From contig NZ_QQSY01000001.1 of the NCBI RefSeq assembly GCF_003351225.1, positions 1,058,124 through 1,122,123 of the forward strand: a stretch of 64,000 bases of DNA, in the 5' to 3' direction. Below the pieces are notes generated by a model. It saw nothing but the letters and a program-made list of their open reading frames with translations, ran no database searches and was not told the DNA's origin. The stretch comes from Dyella solisilvae (GTDB lineage Bacteria > Pseudomonadota > Gammaproteobacteria > Xanthomonadales > Rhodanobacteraceae). A program made the translations under genes and the position numbers. Each line of letters opens with the position of its first letter. The stretch's first letter is position 1. This document shows positions 37,218-45,433 of this stretch, in pieces.

Positions 37218-38630
37218 TCAGTGCGCCGGCTCGCCGGTGAGCACCCGATAGCACGGCACGTAGGCGGCTCCGCCGGGGAGTTTCATGCGGTCCTGCGCCA
37301 CGAAGGCCTTCAGCAGTTCGTCCAGCGACTGCATGACGTCGGCGTCGCCATCGATTTCGAACGGGCCTTCCTTCTCGATCGCGTGCATGCCTTCTTCCTT
37401 CACGTTACCGGCCACGATGCCGGAGAACGCGCGTCGCAGGTCCGCCGCCAATTCGTGGCGCGGGCGATTGCGATGGATCGCCAGCGCACGCATGGCTGCA
37501 TGGGTGGGACGGAATGGCAGCTGGAACGCATACGGAATATTGAGCGCCCAGTTGAAGAAGAACGCGTCCTTGTTGTCGAGGCGGTAGTTGCGCACCTTGT
37601 CGACACCACGCACCATCGCCCGCGCCACCGCGGCCGGATCGTCCACGATGATCTGATAGTGCTGCGCCACGCTGTCGCCCAGGGTCAGGCGCAGGAAGCG
37701 ATCGATCTGCTCGAAGTAGGCCGCCGACTGCTTCGGGCCAGTGAAGATCAGCGGGAACGGCACGCCGGCGTTGTCCGGATGCAGCAGGATGCCCAGCATG
37801 TAGAGAATTTCCTCGGCCGTGCCGACGCCGCCGGGGAATACGATGATGCCGTGCCCCATGCGCACGAACGCCTCGAGACGCTTCTCGATGTCCGGCATGA
37901 TCACCAGGTGGTTGACGATCGGATTCGGCGACTCGGCCGCGATGATCCCCGGCTCGGTGATGCCGATATAGCGGTTGTTGCGACGACGCTGCTTGGCATG
38001 GGCGATGGTCGCGCCCTTCATCGGGCCCTTCATCGCGCCCGGTCCGCAACCCGTGCAGATATCCATGCCACGAAGGCCAAGCTGATACCCCACCTGTTTG
38101 GTGTAGTCGTATTCCTCGCGCGAGATCGAGTGGCCACCCCAGCACACCACCAGGTTGGGATCGATCTGCGGCTTGAGGATGCGCGCATTGCGCAGAACCT
38201 CGAACACCGCGTGGGTCAGCCCTACGCTGTCATCCAGGTTGAAGCTGCCCTGCTCCATCTGCGTCGACACATACACAATGTCGCGCACTACGGCCACCAG
38301 CAGCTCATTGATGCCGCGGATGATCTGGCCGTCCACGAAGGCTTGCGCGGGGGCATGCACCAGCTCGATCTTGATGCCGCGGTCCTGCTGCAGCACCTGG
38401 ATGTCGAAATCGGGAAACTGCTCGAGGATCGAACGTGGATCGTCGCTCATGCTGCCGGATGTCAGCACCGCCAGCGCGCAGCGGCGCAGCAAGGCGTGCA
38501 GCCCCGACCCACTGGCGTCGCGCAGGCGCGCCACCTCGTTGCGGGACAGGATATCCAGGCCGCCTGCAGGAGAAATCCGGGCGCTGACGGTGGCGGCTCG
38601 GCCGGTCTTGCCGGCGTGGGTGTCATTCAT
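37218..38630 (-). CDS. ppnN: Pyrimidine/purine nucleotide 5'-monophosphate nucleosidase (LOG family)
   Basis: A 470-residue protein close to E. coli PpnN/YgdH (454). The central LOG/lysine-decarboxylase-like domain has WGGHSISREEYDYTKQVGYQ, GCGPGAMKGPMKGA and the catalytic/phosphate motif VFPGGVGTAEEILYMLG. The flanking N-terminal (about 1-140) and C-terminal (about 360-470) domains are those of the ppGpp-regulated family. It cleaves nucleoside monophosphates to base plus ribose 5-phosphate in nucleotide recycling. Single gene; the promoter region was not resolved. Confidence 0.93.
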   Translation of the reverse strand: MNDTHAGKTGRAATVSARISPAGGLDILSRNEVARLRDASGSGLHALLRRCALAVLTSGSMSDDPRSILEQFPDFDIQVLQQDRGIKIELVHAPAQAFVDGQIIRGINELLVAVVRDIVYVSTQMEQGSFNLDDSVGLTHAVFEVLRNARILKPQIDPNLVVCWGGHSISREEYDYTKQVGYQLGLRGMDICTGCGPGAMKGPMKGATIAHAKQRRRNNRYIGITEPGIIAAESPNPIVNHLVIMPDIEKRLEAFVRMGHGIIVFPGGVGTAEEILYMLGILLHPDNAGVPFPLIFTGPKQSAAYFEQIDRFLRLTLGDSVAQHYQIIVDDPAAVARAMVRGVDKVRNYRLDNKDAFFFNWALNIPYAFQLPFRPTHAAMRALAIHRNRPRHELAADLRRAFSGIVAGNVKEEGMHAIEKEGPFEIDGDADVMQSLDELLKAFVAQDRMKLPGGAAYVPCYRVLTGEPAH

Positions 38631-38757
38631 TGAAACAGTCTCCTCGCCGCATCCTCGCGGCTCGTACGTCCGGGCAAAACGCGGCGGACCGTTTAGCTTC
38701 CCGCGCCCGTCGGGGCAGGGTCAAGCCAATTTCATGAACGGACGCGACGTCACCGCA

Positions 38758-38789
38758 AAGAGAAAGCCGGCGCCCTCGCGGGCGCCGGC
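38758..38789 (-). terminator. Intrinsic terminator after the Oar-like receptor
   Basis: On the minus strand GCCGGCGCCC-GCGA-GGGCGCCGGC (10 bp) followed by TTTCTCTTTG, 30 bases after the receptor stop. Confidence 0.9.
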
Positions 38790-38819
38790 CTCCAGTCTGT
38801 CGCGCCGGGCGTGCGGTGA

Positions 38820-41800
38820 TTAGAACTTGTACTTCAGGGTCAGCAGGACCGACCAGCGCTGGGCCAGGTCGTCGTTGTTGTTGATATAGGTCGGGATCGG
38901 CTGCGGGCTGTAGCTGCCACCGGAGATGTAGTTGGTGCAGGAGGTCAGCTTGCCGCCGCAGGTGATGTCGTAGATGTACTTGCCGGTGGTCGGATCCACG
39001 CCGGCGAAGTCCGCCAGCGGGCGACCGCCCGGGAAGTTCACGCGCTTCTCGATACCCCAGTGCTTGTTCAGCAGGTTCGTGAAGTTGTAGACATCGAAAC
39101 GGATCTCGCCCTTGTTGCCCTTGAAGATGCCCGGAATCTCCTGACTGAAGCTCAGGTCGATCTGGTTGATCCAGCCAGCACGATCGCCGTTGCGGCGGGC
39201 GACGCTGCCCTGATGGTTCTTCAGGTAATCATTGCCCTGGACGTAGTCGTAGAACTGCTGCACCAGCTTCGGATCGGTGGTGACCAGGTTGCCCTTGGCG
39301 TCGCGATAGCCGAACAGCACGTCGCCCTGACGCGGAATGTAGGCGAGGTCGTTGACGAAGCCGTCGCCGTTGGCGTCGTTGCCGAACGTCCAGCTGTACG
39401 GCGCGGCCGAGTGGCCGTCGTAGAACATGCCGGCGCTGGTGACGTAGTCGCCCCAGAAGCGGTGCTGCCAGGTCAGCGAGGCGATCACGCGACGCGGCAC
39501 CGAATAGTTCGAGTTGCTGGCCACGTTCTCATTCGGGTTCATCACATAGTTGTTGGCCCAGTTCGAGCGGGCCACGCTCGAGGTGCCCGGAGTCACCTCG
39601 GTCGCGCGACTCAGGGTGAAGCCGACCATGCCCTGCCAGTCATCCGCGAACGGCTTCTTCAGCGCCAGCGTGAGGCTGTCCGCCGATCCCTTGCTGGTAT
39701 TGGCGAGGTTGATCACCGCGTCGGAGAACGCCGGGTTGGCGTTGGCGCGCGACGTCTGCCCGGTCGCCTTGGGGTCGGCATAGGGGAGCTTGTAGTAGGT
39801 GTAGCGACCGTCCGGCAGCTGATTGGTCGGCGCGCCCAGGTTGAGGTTCTGGTACCAAATCGCATCACGCTGCTTGATGTGCTGGTAGTCGATCGTGCCG
39901 ATCAGGCCGTACCAGGGCAGTTCCTTGTCGAAGCCCAGGCTGAGCTTCCATGCGCTCGGAATGCGGAAGCCCGGCTCGATCGTGTTGACCGTCATCTGGC
40001 CCGTGCCGGCCGTGCCGTTAGGCTGGTTGAACGGATCGGGGCTGAACGGCGGCAGGTTGGTGCTGCAACCCTTCTGGGTCGGACCGCAGTTGTACTGCAC
40101 CTGGGTCACGCCGGAGTTGGAGAAGATATTGCCGATCCACACGCCCGGCGGGTTGGTCACGAACAGGCCCGCGCCGCCGCGCAACTGGGTCAGCAGTTCG
40201 GTGTTGAAGGCGTAGTTGAACGACAGGCGCGGCTGCACCACGCGATTGCCGTTGATGGTGACCTGGTTGTTGCGAGGCGTGCCATCGGTGTTGCTGAAGT
40301 TCTGCGCGAACTTGGCGTTGTAGAGCGGCTTGTCGTCCATCAGCGGGATGTCGACACGCACGCCGTACTGCACAGACAGGTTATTGGTGACCTGCCAGGT
40401 GTCCTGCAGGAAGAGGCCCCACTGGTTGAGCGTGTAGCGCGCCGCCGTGTCAGCCAGCGAAAGCCCGTCTGCAGGACGGTTGTAGCGGTACTGGTAGTAC
40501 TTACCCTGGGCGAACGCATCCAGGCCATTGCCCGGACCGCCGGTGAGGTCCTCGAACACGTAGCTGCCGTAATAGTTCTGCAGGAACAGGTTGTAGTTCT
40601 TGTCGCGCTCGAAATCGAAGCCACCCTTGAGGGTGTGCTCGCCGAGATACAGCGTGCCCGCCCACGCCAGGTTCAGCGTCTTCACCTGCAGCACGTTCGC
40701 CTGGCTGGAGTACTCGGTACCGAACTCCACCGCCGAGCCGCCGCTGTACTGGGCCGGGTAGATGGTGATGTCCGGCATCGCCACGCCGTTGTACGGGCCG
40801 CGGTTCTGGTTGAAGTCGGCGTACGACAGCGTGGTGTCGGTGGAGAAGATGTCCGACCAGTCGTCGTAGAAGTGGAACGCGTAGCTCTTGTTGTCGACAT
40901 TGGTCTTGTACCAGCCGCTGGACAGCACCAGCTTGGTGCTGCTGCCGGTGATGATCGGCTTGTTTTCCTTGGTCTGGCTATAGGTGAAGCTGGCGCGGTG
41001 ATTGTCCGCGATATTCCAGTCGATCTTGGCCAGGTAGCGCTTGTCGACCAGGTTGGAGTTGCCGCCACCGACCGAACCGATATCGGTCATGCCGTACTGC
41101 TTGGCGGCAATGTCACGGATTGCCTGCACCTGCGCGTTGGTCAGGTTCTTGATCGGCGTGGCGGCGCCGGAATCGGATGGGCCGTACGGGCTGCCGGAAC
41201 CGACCTGCTCGCTCTTTTCCAGCGAGGCGAAGAAGAACAGCTTGTCCTTGATAATGGGACCGCCGACCGTGGCGCCGCCCACCCACTGACGCTTGAAGCC
41301 CGCGTAGTCCTTGCCTTGCTCGTTCTCGCCGATCATGTCGGTGTTCTGAAACGCGTAGTACACCGAACCGTGGAAATCGTTGGTGCCGCTCTTGGTCACC
41401 GCGTTGATGTTGGCGCCCAGGCCGCGACGGGTGGCGGTGTCATAGTTCGCCGTCGAGATGTTGTATTCCTCGATCGTGTCCTGCGAGATCGGCGTACCCA
41501 GCGTCGGCAGGCCGTTCGCGTTGAGGCCGAACGGATCGTTGGCGCTCACCGAGTCGACGGTGATGTTGTTGTAGCGGCTGTTCTGGCCGATTGCGGAGAT
41601 CTCGCCGCGAGCGCGGTCGGTGATCACCACGCGGGGATCCATGCGCACGATGTTCTGGATCGAGCGGCCCGGCGTCGGCGCGGCTTCCAGTTCGCGACGC
41701 GAGATGTTGGTGCTGATGCCCTTGTTCTCGGGCGTGAAGGTCTGCGACAGCACGTTGGCCGACACGCTCACGCCGTCGAGGTTCTGCGCGCCGGCGGCGG

Positions 41801-42140
41801 CAGAGCCGATGGTCAGGTTGATCGCCGTGTCCTGGGCGAGCTGCAGGAAGACATTGTCCTGCTCGGTCTGCGCGCCATCCTTGGAGACCTTGACGTCGAA
41901 CGGACCGCCCACGCGCAATCCCTGCGCGGTATAGCGGCCGCTGGCGTCCGTGACCGTGGTTTTGGTGGTGCCTGTGGGCTCGTGCACGATCTGTACGGTG
42001 GCGCCCGCCACCGGCTGGCCACTGGCGTCCAGCACGCGGCCGCTGATCGTGGAGGAGGTGTCCTGAGCCAGGACCGGCGAAGCCGCAAGCAGCGCGGCAA
42101 TGGCCACCGGCAGCAACTTATTGCGCAAAGCGATGTTCAT
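38820..42140 (-). CDS. TonB-dependent receptor, Oar-like with N-terminal carboxypeptidase-regulatory domain
   Basis: An 1106-residue outer-membrane protein. Signal peptide to about residue 25 (SPVLAQ), then a carboxypeptidase-regulatory-like fold (SGRVLDASGQPVAGATVQIV, about 31-110), a plug domain (about 130-260) and a beta-barrel ending in aromatic KYKF, the usual insertion signal. Cysteine pairs CGPTQKGC and CGGKLTSC probably form external disulfides. This Oar-like architecture is abundant in xanthomonads; ligands are usually unknown. ATG 42140 has AGGGG upstream. A TATAAT (42314-42309) lies 170 bases upstream and the second receptor gene is upstream on the same strand, with a terminator between. 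Confidence 0.92.
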   Translation of the reverse strand: MNIALRNKLLPVAIAALLAASPVLAQDTSSTISGRVLDASGQPVAGATVQIVHEPTGTTKTTVTDASGRYTAQGLRVGGPFDVKVSKDGAQTEQDNVFLQLAQDTAINLTIGSAAAGAQNLDGVSVSANVLSQTFTPENKGISTNISRRELEAAPTPGRSIQNIVRMDPRVVITDRARGEISAIGQNSRYNNITVDSVSANDPFGLNANGLPTLGTPISQDTIEEYNISTANYDTATRRGLGANINAVTKSGTNDFHGSVYYAFQNTDMIGENEQGKDYAGFKRQWVGGATVGGPIIKDKLFFFASLEKSEQVGSGSPYGPSDSGAATPIKNLTNAQVQAIRDIAAKQYGMTDIGSVGGGNSNLVDKRYLAKIDWNIADNHRASFTYSQTKENKPIITGSSTKLVLSSGWYKTNVDNKSYAFHFYDDWSDIFSTDTTLSYADFNQNRGPYNGVAMPDITIYPAQYSGGSAVEFGTEYSSQANVLQVKTLNLAWAGTLYLGEHTLKGGFDFERDKNYNLFLQNYYGSYVFEDLTGGPGNGLDAFAQGKYYQYRYNRPADGLSLADTAARYTLNQWGLFLQDTWQVTNNLSVQYGVRVDIPLMDDKPLYNAKFAQNFSNTDGTPRNNQVTINGNRVVQPRLSFNYAFNTELLTQLRGGAGLFVTNPPGVWIGNIFSNSGVTQVQYNCGPTQKGCSTNLPPFSPDPFNQPNGTAGTGQMTVNTIEPGFRIPSAWKLSLGFDKELPWYGLIGTIDYQHIKQRDAIWYQNLNLGAPTNQLPDGRYTYYKLPYADPKATGQTSRANANPAFSDAVINLANTSKGSADSLTLALKKPFADDWQGMVGFTLSRATEVTPGTSSVARSNWANNYVMNPNENVASNSNYSVPRRVIASLTWQHRFWGDYVTSAGMFYDGHSAAPYSWTFGNDANGDGFVNDLAYIPRQGDVLFGYRDAKGNLVTTDPKLVQQFYDYVQGNDYLKNHQGSVARRNGDRAGWINQIDLSFSQEIPGIFKGNKGEIRFDVYNFTNLLNKHWGIEKRVNFPGGRPLADFAGVDPTTGKYIYDITCGGKLTSCTNYISGGSYSPQPIPTYINNNDDLAQRWSVLLTLKYKF

Positions 42141-42308
42141 CGAGATTCGACCCCTAAGAGATTCGCAAAAAAGCACGGGACCAGCACAGAGGGATCCCAT
42201 GCCCCTCCACAACCGTCTTAAGTGACTGATTCCCAGAAAAATATTTGATGCGCCCTCAGGTGGCCGGCGTGGCCGCCAGCCCGGACTCATCACGACGAAT
42301 GTAGTCGT

Positions 42309-42314
42309 ATTATA
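42309..42314 (-). promoter_or_regulatory. -10-like TATAAT upstream of the Oar-like receptor
   Basis: A perfect TATAAT on the minus strand in an AT-rich patch (42298-42350). No good -35 is seen at 16-18 bases. The 42141-42492 spacer holds nothing else recognisable. Confidence 0.4.
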
Positions 42315-42492
42315 TTACAAATACGTAACTTCTTGACGATTAATTCACAGTTCTTGCGATCTCAGAGGGCCGAATCGCAAGACAATGCAAGAGGCTCTTT
42401 CCGAGGCCTTGGCGGCCGGATGGCTCTCTCCTGCTCCGCTCCAGGTATCCGTCAATGGAGGGCAGACATATCGAATGCGGACTTTTCGCGGG

Positions 42493-42527
42493 CCAAAAAA
42501 AAGCCGGCCCCTTGACGGGGCCGGCTT
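42493..42527 (-). terminator. Intrinsic terminator after the second TonB receptor
   Basis: On the minus strand AAGCCGGCCCC-GTCAA-GGGGCCGGCTT (11 bp) followed by eight Ts; begins about 25 bases past the stop at 42552. Confidence 0.95.
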
Positions 42528-42551
42528 GCTCACGCGGGAGCGGGTGATGCT

Positions 42552-44975
42552 TTAGAACAGCGAGGTGCCGAAGGTCACCATGTAAGCGCGCGGCTGCAGC
42601 AGGCCGTAGGTCGGCGAGCTGGTGTACAGCGAGCCTGCCGGGGTGGCCAGGAACTGCGCCGAGCTGACGTACGAAAGAGCCTTGCGGTCGGTCAGGTTGG
42701 ACACGTTCAACTTGATGTACGGGTTCTTCAGCCACGACCAGCTGTCGAACTTGTAGCCGGCACTCAGGTTGAATGTGGTGAAGCCACCGACGCGCTCAGT
42801 GTTCATGTAGTCGCCGTACAGCGAGCTGGTGACGCGGGCCGACAGCGTCGCCCACAGGTGGCTGCCGTCGTCGTAGCCGATGCTGAGGTTGCCGATGTGC
42901 TTGGCGGTGTCAGGCATGGTCTTGCCGTCGGTCGGGTAGATGCCGTCGCCGCTGCCACCGTCGATGCTGCCGACGATGTCGGCCTTGGTGTAGGTATAGG
43001 AGGCGTAGGCCGTCCAGTACTGGGCCAGCTTGTAGCTCGCCTCGCCACTGAAGCCGTCCATGTGCATGCGGTGCACGGACGTGTAGTACGTGTAGCCGGT
43101 GGCCTGGTCGTAGGCGCTTTCCTGCTTGTTGTTGTAGTTGCTGTGGTAGACGTCCAGGCTGGCCGACAGCACGTCACCGTAGAAGCGGTAGCCCAGGTCG
43201 GTGTTCCAGGCCGTTTCCGGCGCGTTGGCCTGCTCCTGGTTGTCCAGCGTGTTGAGCAGCGCCACCGTGTTCGTCGGCGCACGGAAGGTCTTGCCGGTAC
43301 CGATGAAGAACTGGTTGCGCTCATCCAGCTGGAACTTGATGCCGGCCGCAGGCAGGAACTTGTTCCAGCCCTTGTCCAGGTCGCTGTAGTTCTGCAGCTT
43401 GGTGGCCGAGCCGGCGGTCGAACCCGGGTACTCCCACACGAAGCCGCTGCGGTTCTCCCACAGGTAGCTCAGGCCAGCGGTGAAGGTCCACTGGTCGTTC
43501 GGGGTCCAGTTGTCGGTGACAAAGCCCTTCTTGATCTCGGTGGTGGTGTACTCGTCGTAGGTCTTCTGCGGCAGGCCGCTCGGGTAGTAGATGAAGTTCG
43601 AGTTGGCCCACACGTCGCCCGGGTTGCCCTGGCTGTCCACGGCGCCCAGAACGTTCTCCTGGCTCTTGCGCGAGCGCTCGTACCACACGCCGTACTCGAG
43701 GCTGTTGTCCAGGCCGAAGTCCTGGTTGAACTTGGCGATCACGCCCGGGCGGTAGGTCGTTGCCGCCGAGTACGAGTAGACCACGCCCCTGCTGTTATTA
43801 GTGACCACACCATCGCCATTGACGTCCTGGTTGGCGTAGCCGAAGCGGTTCAGCGGCGAGGTGCTCTCGGTCACCGTGGAGCCGGCGCCACCGCCACCGT
43901 TGCCGTACCAGAAGTACGGCACCACTGACAGGCGCAGGCTGTCGGCCAGCTTGAATTCGCCGTCCAGGCTGAACAGGTAGCTGGAGAACGGATTGGTACG
44001 CAGACGGTAGAAATAGGTGTTGTTGTTGATCGCCGCGGTCGAGGAACCCGGCATCCAGGTCGGCAGGTAGTCGTAGTTGTAGCCGTTCTGGGCCAGCTGC
44101 GCCTTGGTCAGCGAGCGGTAGTTGATGTTGTTTTCGCGGTTGTACTGCAGCGAAGCGCTGATCGAGTTGTCGTCATTGATGGTCCAGATCGACTTGCCGT
44201 CGACCTTGGTCACCGTCATGTCGCCCTCGCCGCGCCACTTGTCGGCGGTGTTGTTGGAGTACGACAGCCAGGAACGCACCGGGCCCAGATCACCCGTGTT
44301 GAGGCGGATGAAGGTACGGCGATAGTCGTTGTTGCCCAGGGTCTGGGTGAAATCCACGCCAGCCTGGTGGGTCGGATCGATGGTGGCCCAACCGATGTGG
44401 CCGCCGCTGGCGCCGGAGTCGGGCATGTCCACGTCCGGGATGCCCTGCAGCACAGTGATGTCACCCATGTTCTCGGAGTCACCGTATTCGGTGGCGTACA
44501 CCGAGTAGCTGCCAGTATCGGTGATCGGGGCGCCGTTGACGGTCATGCCGATGTCCGAGGAGTCGAAGCCGCGGATGCTGTAGTGGCCGTTGGCCAGGCC
44601 GGTGACGTCATCCGTGGCCGCGTTCACGCCCGGGATGGTGGCGATCATCTGGGTGAAGTTCGCGCCCGGCGAAGCCTTCTCGATGGCGTCGCGGGTGATG
44701 GTCGAAACCGACTTCGCGGCCGTCTGCACCGACATCAGGCCGCCACCCAGGGACAGGCTGTCCGCCTGCACGGTCACCGTGTTGAGCTGCTGGACGCGCT
44801 TGGTGTCGTTAGAGGTGGTGGTGTTGGACGTGCTCGACGCGTTCGAACGCTGGGCGGCCGTTTCCTTGTTGGTGGTCGACTGGTTCGCCTGGGCGGTGGC
44901 GTCCTGCGCTGCTGCCGAACCGGCGGCCATGCAGAACACGACAGCGATCGCCATGGAAAGGTGGTTTCGTTTCAT
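42552..44975 (-). CDS. TonB-dependent receptor
   Basis: An 807-residue outer-membrane transporter. Signal peptide MKRNHLSMAIAVVFCMAAGS (cleavage after AAA), a Ser/Thr/Asn-rich linker, a TonB-box-like LNTVTVQA (about residue 65), plug domain with SIRGFDSSDIGMTVNGAPIT and GDITVLQGIPDVDMPDSGA, and a beta-barrel ending in SLF. The plug resembles siderophore-type receptors, but the substrate is open. ATG 44975 is the family-like start. The upstream region carries tandem palindromes and a terminator, implying substrate-linked or RNA-level control. Confidence 0.93.
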   Translation of the reverse strand: MKRNHLSMAIAVVFCMAAGSAAAQDATAQANQSTTNKETAAQRSNASSTSNTTTSNDTKRVQQLNTVTVQADSLSLGGGLMSVQTAAKSVSTITRDAIEKASPGANFTQMIATIPGVNAATDDVTGLANGHYSIRGFDSSDIGMTVNGAPITDTGSYSVYATEYGDSENMGDITVLQGIPDVDMPDSGASGGHIGWATIDPTHQAGVDFTQTLGNNDYRRTFIRLNTGDLGPVRSWLSYSNNTADKWRGEGDMTVTKVDGKSIWTINDDNSISASLQYNRENNINYRSLTKAQLAQNGYNYDYLPTWMPGSSTAAINNNTYFYRLRTNPFSSYLFSLDGEFKLADSLRLSVVPYFWYGNGGGGAGSTVTESTSPLNRFGYANQDVNGDGVVTNNSRGVVYSYSAATTYRPGVIAKFNQDFGLDNSLEYGVWYERSRKSQENVLGAVDSQGNPGDVWANSNFIYYPSGLPQKTYDEYTTTEIKKGFVTDNWTPNDQWTFTAGLSYLWENRSGFVWEYPGSTAGSATKLQNYSDLDKGWNKFLPAAGIKFQLDERNQFFIGTGKTFRAPTNTVALLNTLDNQEQANAPETAWNTDLGYRFYGDVLSASLDVYHSNYNNKQESAYDQATGYTYYTSVHRMHMDGFSGEASYKLAQYWTAYASYTYTKADIVGSIDGGSGDGIYPTDGKTMPDTAKHIGNLSIGYDDGSHLWATLSARVTSSLYGDYMNTERVGGFTTFNLSAGYKFDSWSWLKNPYIKLNVSNLTDRKALSYVSSAQFLATPAGSLYTSSPTYGLLQPRAYMVTFGTSLF

Positions 44976-45075
44976 TATTGTCGATTCCGATTGAGACAAA
45001 GTGGTGGGTTCGCCGTCTGCGCGAGGCAGCCAGCAAACGGGCAACAAATTCCGGGGAGGGCCGCGTTGGCAGGGG

Positions 45076-45126
45076 TCTTTCGATAAATCGAAAGATGTTG
45101 CGTAAATTCATGGGTTTTACGCAACA
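45076..45126. promoter_or_regulatory. Two adjacent perfect palindromes upstream of the TonB receptor
   Basis: TCTTTCGAT-AA-ATCGAAAGA (45076-45095, 9-bp arms) is followed without gap by TGTTGCGTAAA-9 nt-TTTACGCAACA (45096-45126, 11-bp arms). They end 101 bases before the receptor start. No U-tract follows. Two separate operator sites, or one operator plus a 5'UTR hairpin, are the best readings. Confidence 0.6.
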
Positions 45127-45167
45127 TTTTGCCATTTAACGTAAGTTAAAGCGGTTCCTCCGGGCGT

Positions 45168-45272
45168 AAAAAAAGCCCGACCGACAAGGGTCGAGCGAAT
45201 TTACGATGACAGCCGATGAGCGTTGAGCCATGTAGCGTCCGCCTCTTGGGCAGGGCTCAACGCTACTAAGGT
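45168..45272 (-). ncRNA. Candidate structured small RNA or receptor leader with terminator
   Basis: On the minus strand a hairpin AGCGTTGAGCC...GGCTCAACGCT (45264-45219, 11-bp arms) is followed by 22 bases and then an intrinsic terminator GCTCGACC-CTTGTC-GGTCGGGC with seven Ts (45196-45168). A TAAAAT -10-like hexamer lies just upstream (near 45285). No open frame of substance is inside. It sits between the OlsF-like gene and the receptor, both on the same strand. It could be an independent sRNA, an attenuated leader, or merely the distal 3' end of the upstream gene. The rest of the 44976-45433 gap is described by the palindromes above. Confidence 0.45.
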
Positions 45273-45433
45273 TGGCGTAAGTATTTTACAAGAAGTTTAC
45301 CAATGAATCACGAATGTCCTACGTTCGTGAGACAGTCGGCGGCTGAGTTCGGCGCTCAGGCGAAGAAGGCGCGCAGGAGTGACGGTGCATCCTTGCGTTG
45401 AGCGCAAGGATGCACGTTCCGTAGGTCGCGCGA

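Noticed and set aside
39060-42221. A 1053-codon open frame on the plus strand opposite the Oar-like TonB receptor
   Set aside because: It is the antisense shadow of a convincing receptor gene in GC-rich DNA; the translation is low-complexity Val/Arg/Ala/Gly with no domain and no ribosome site.
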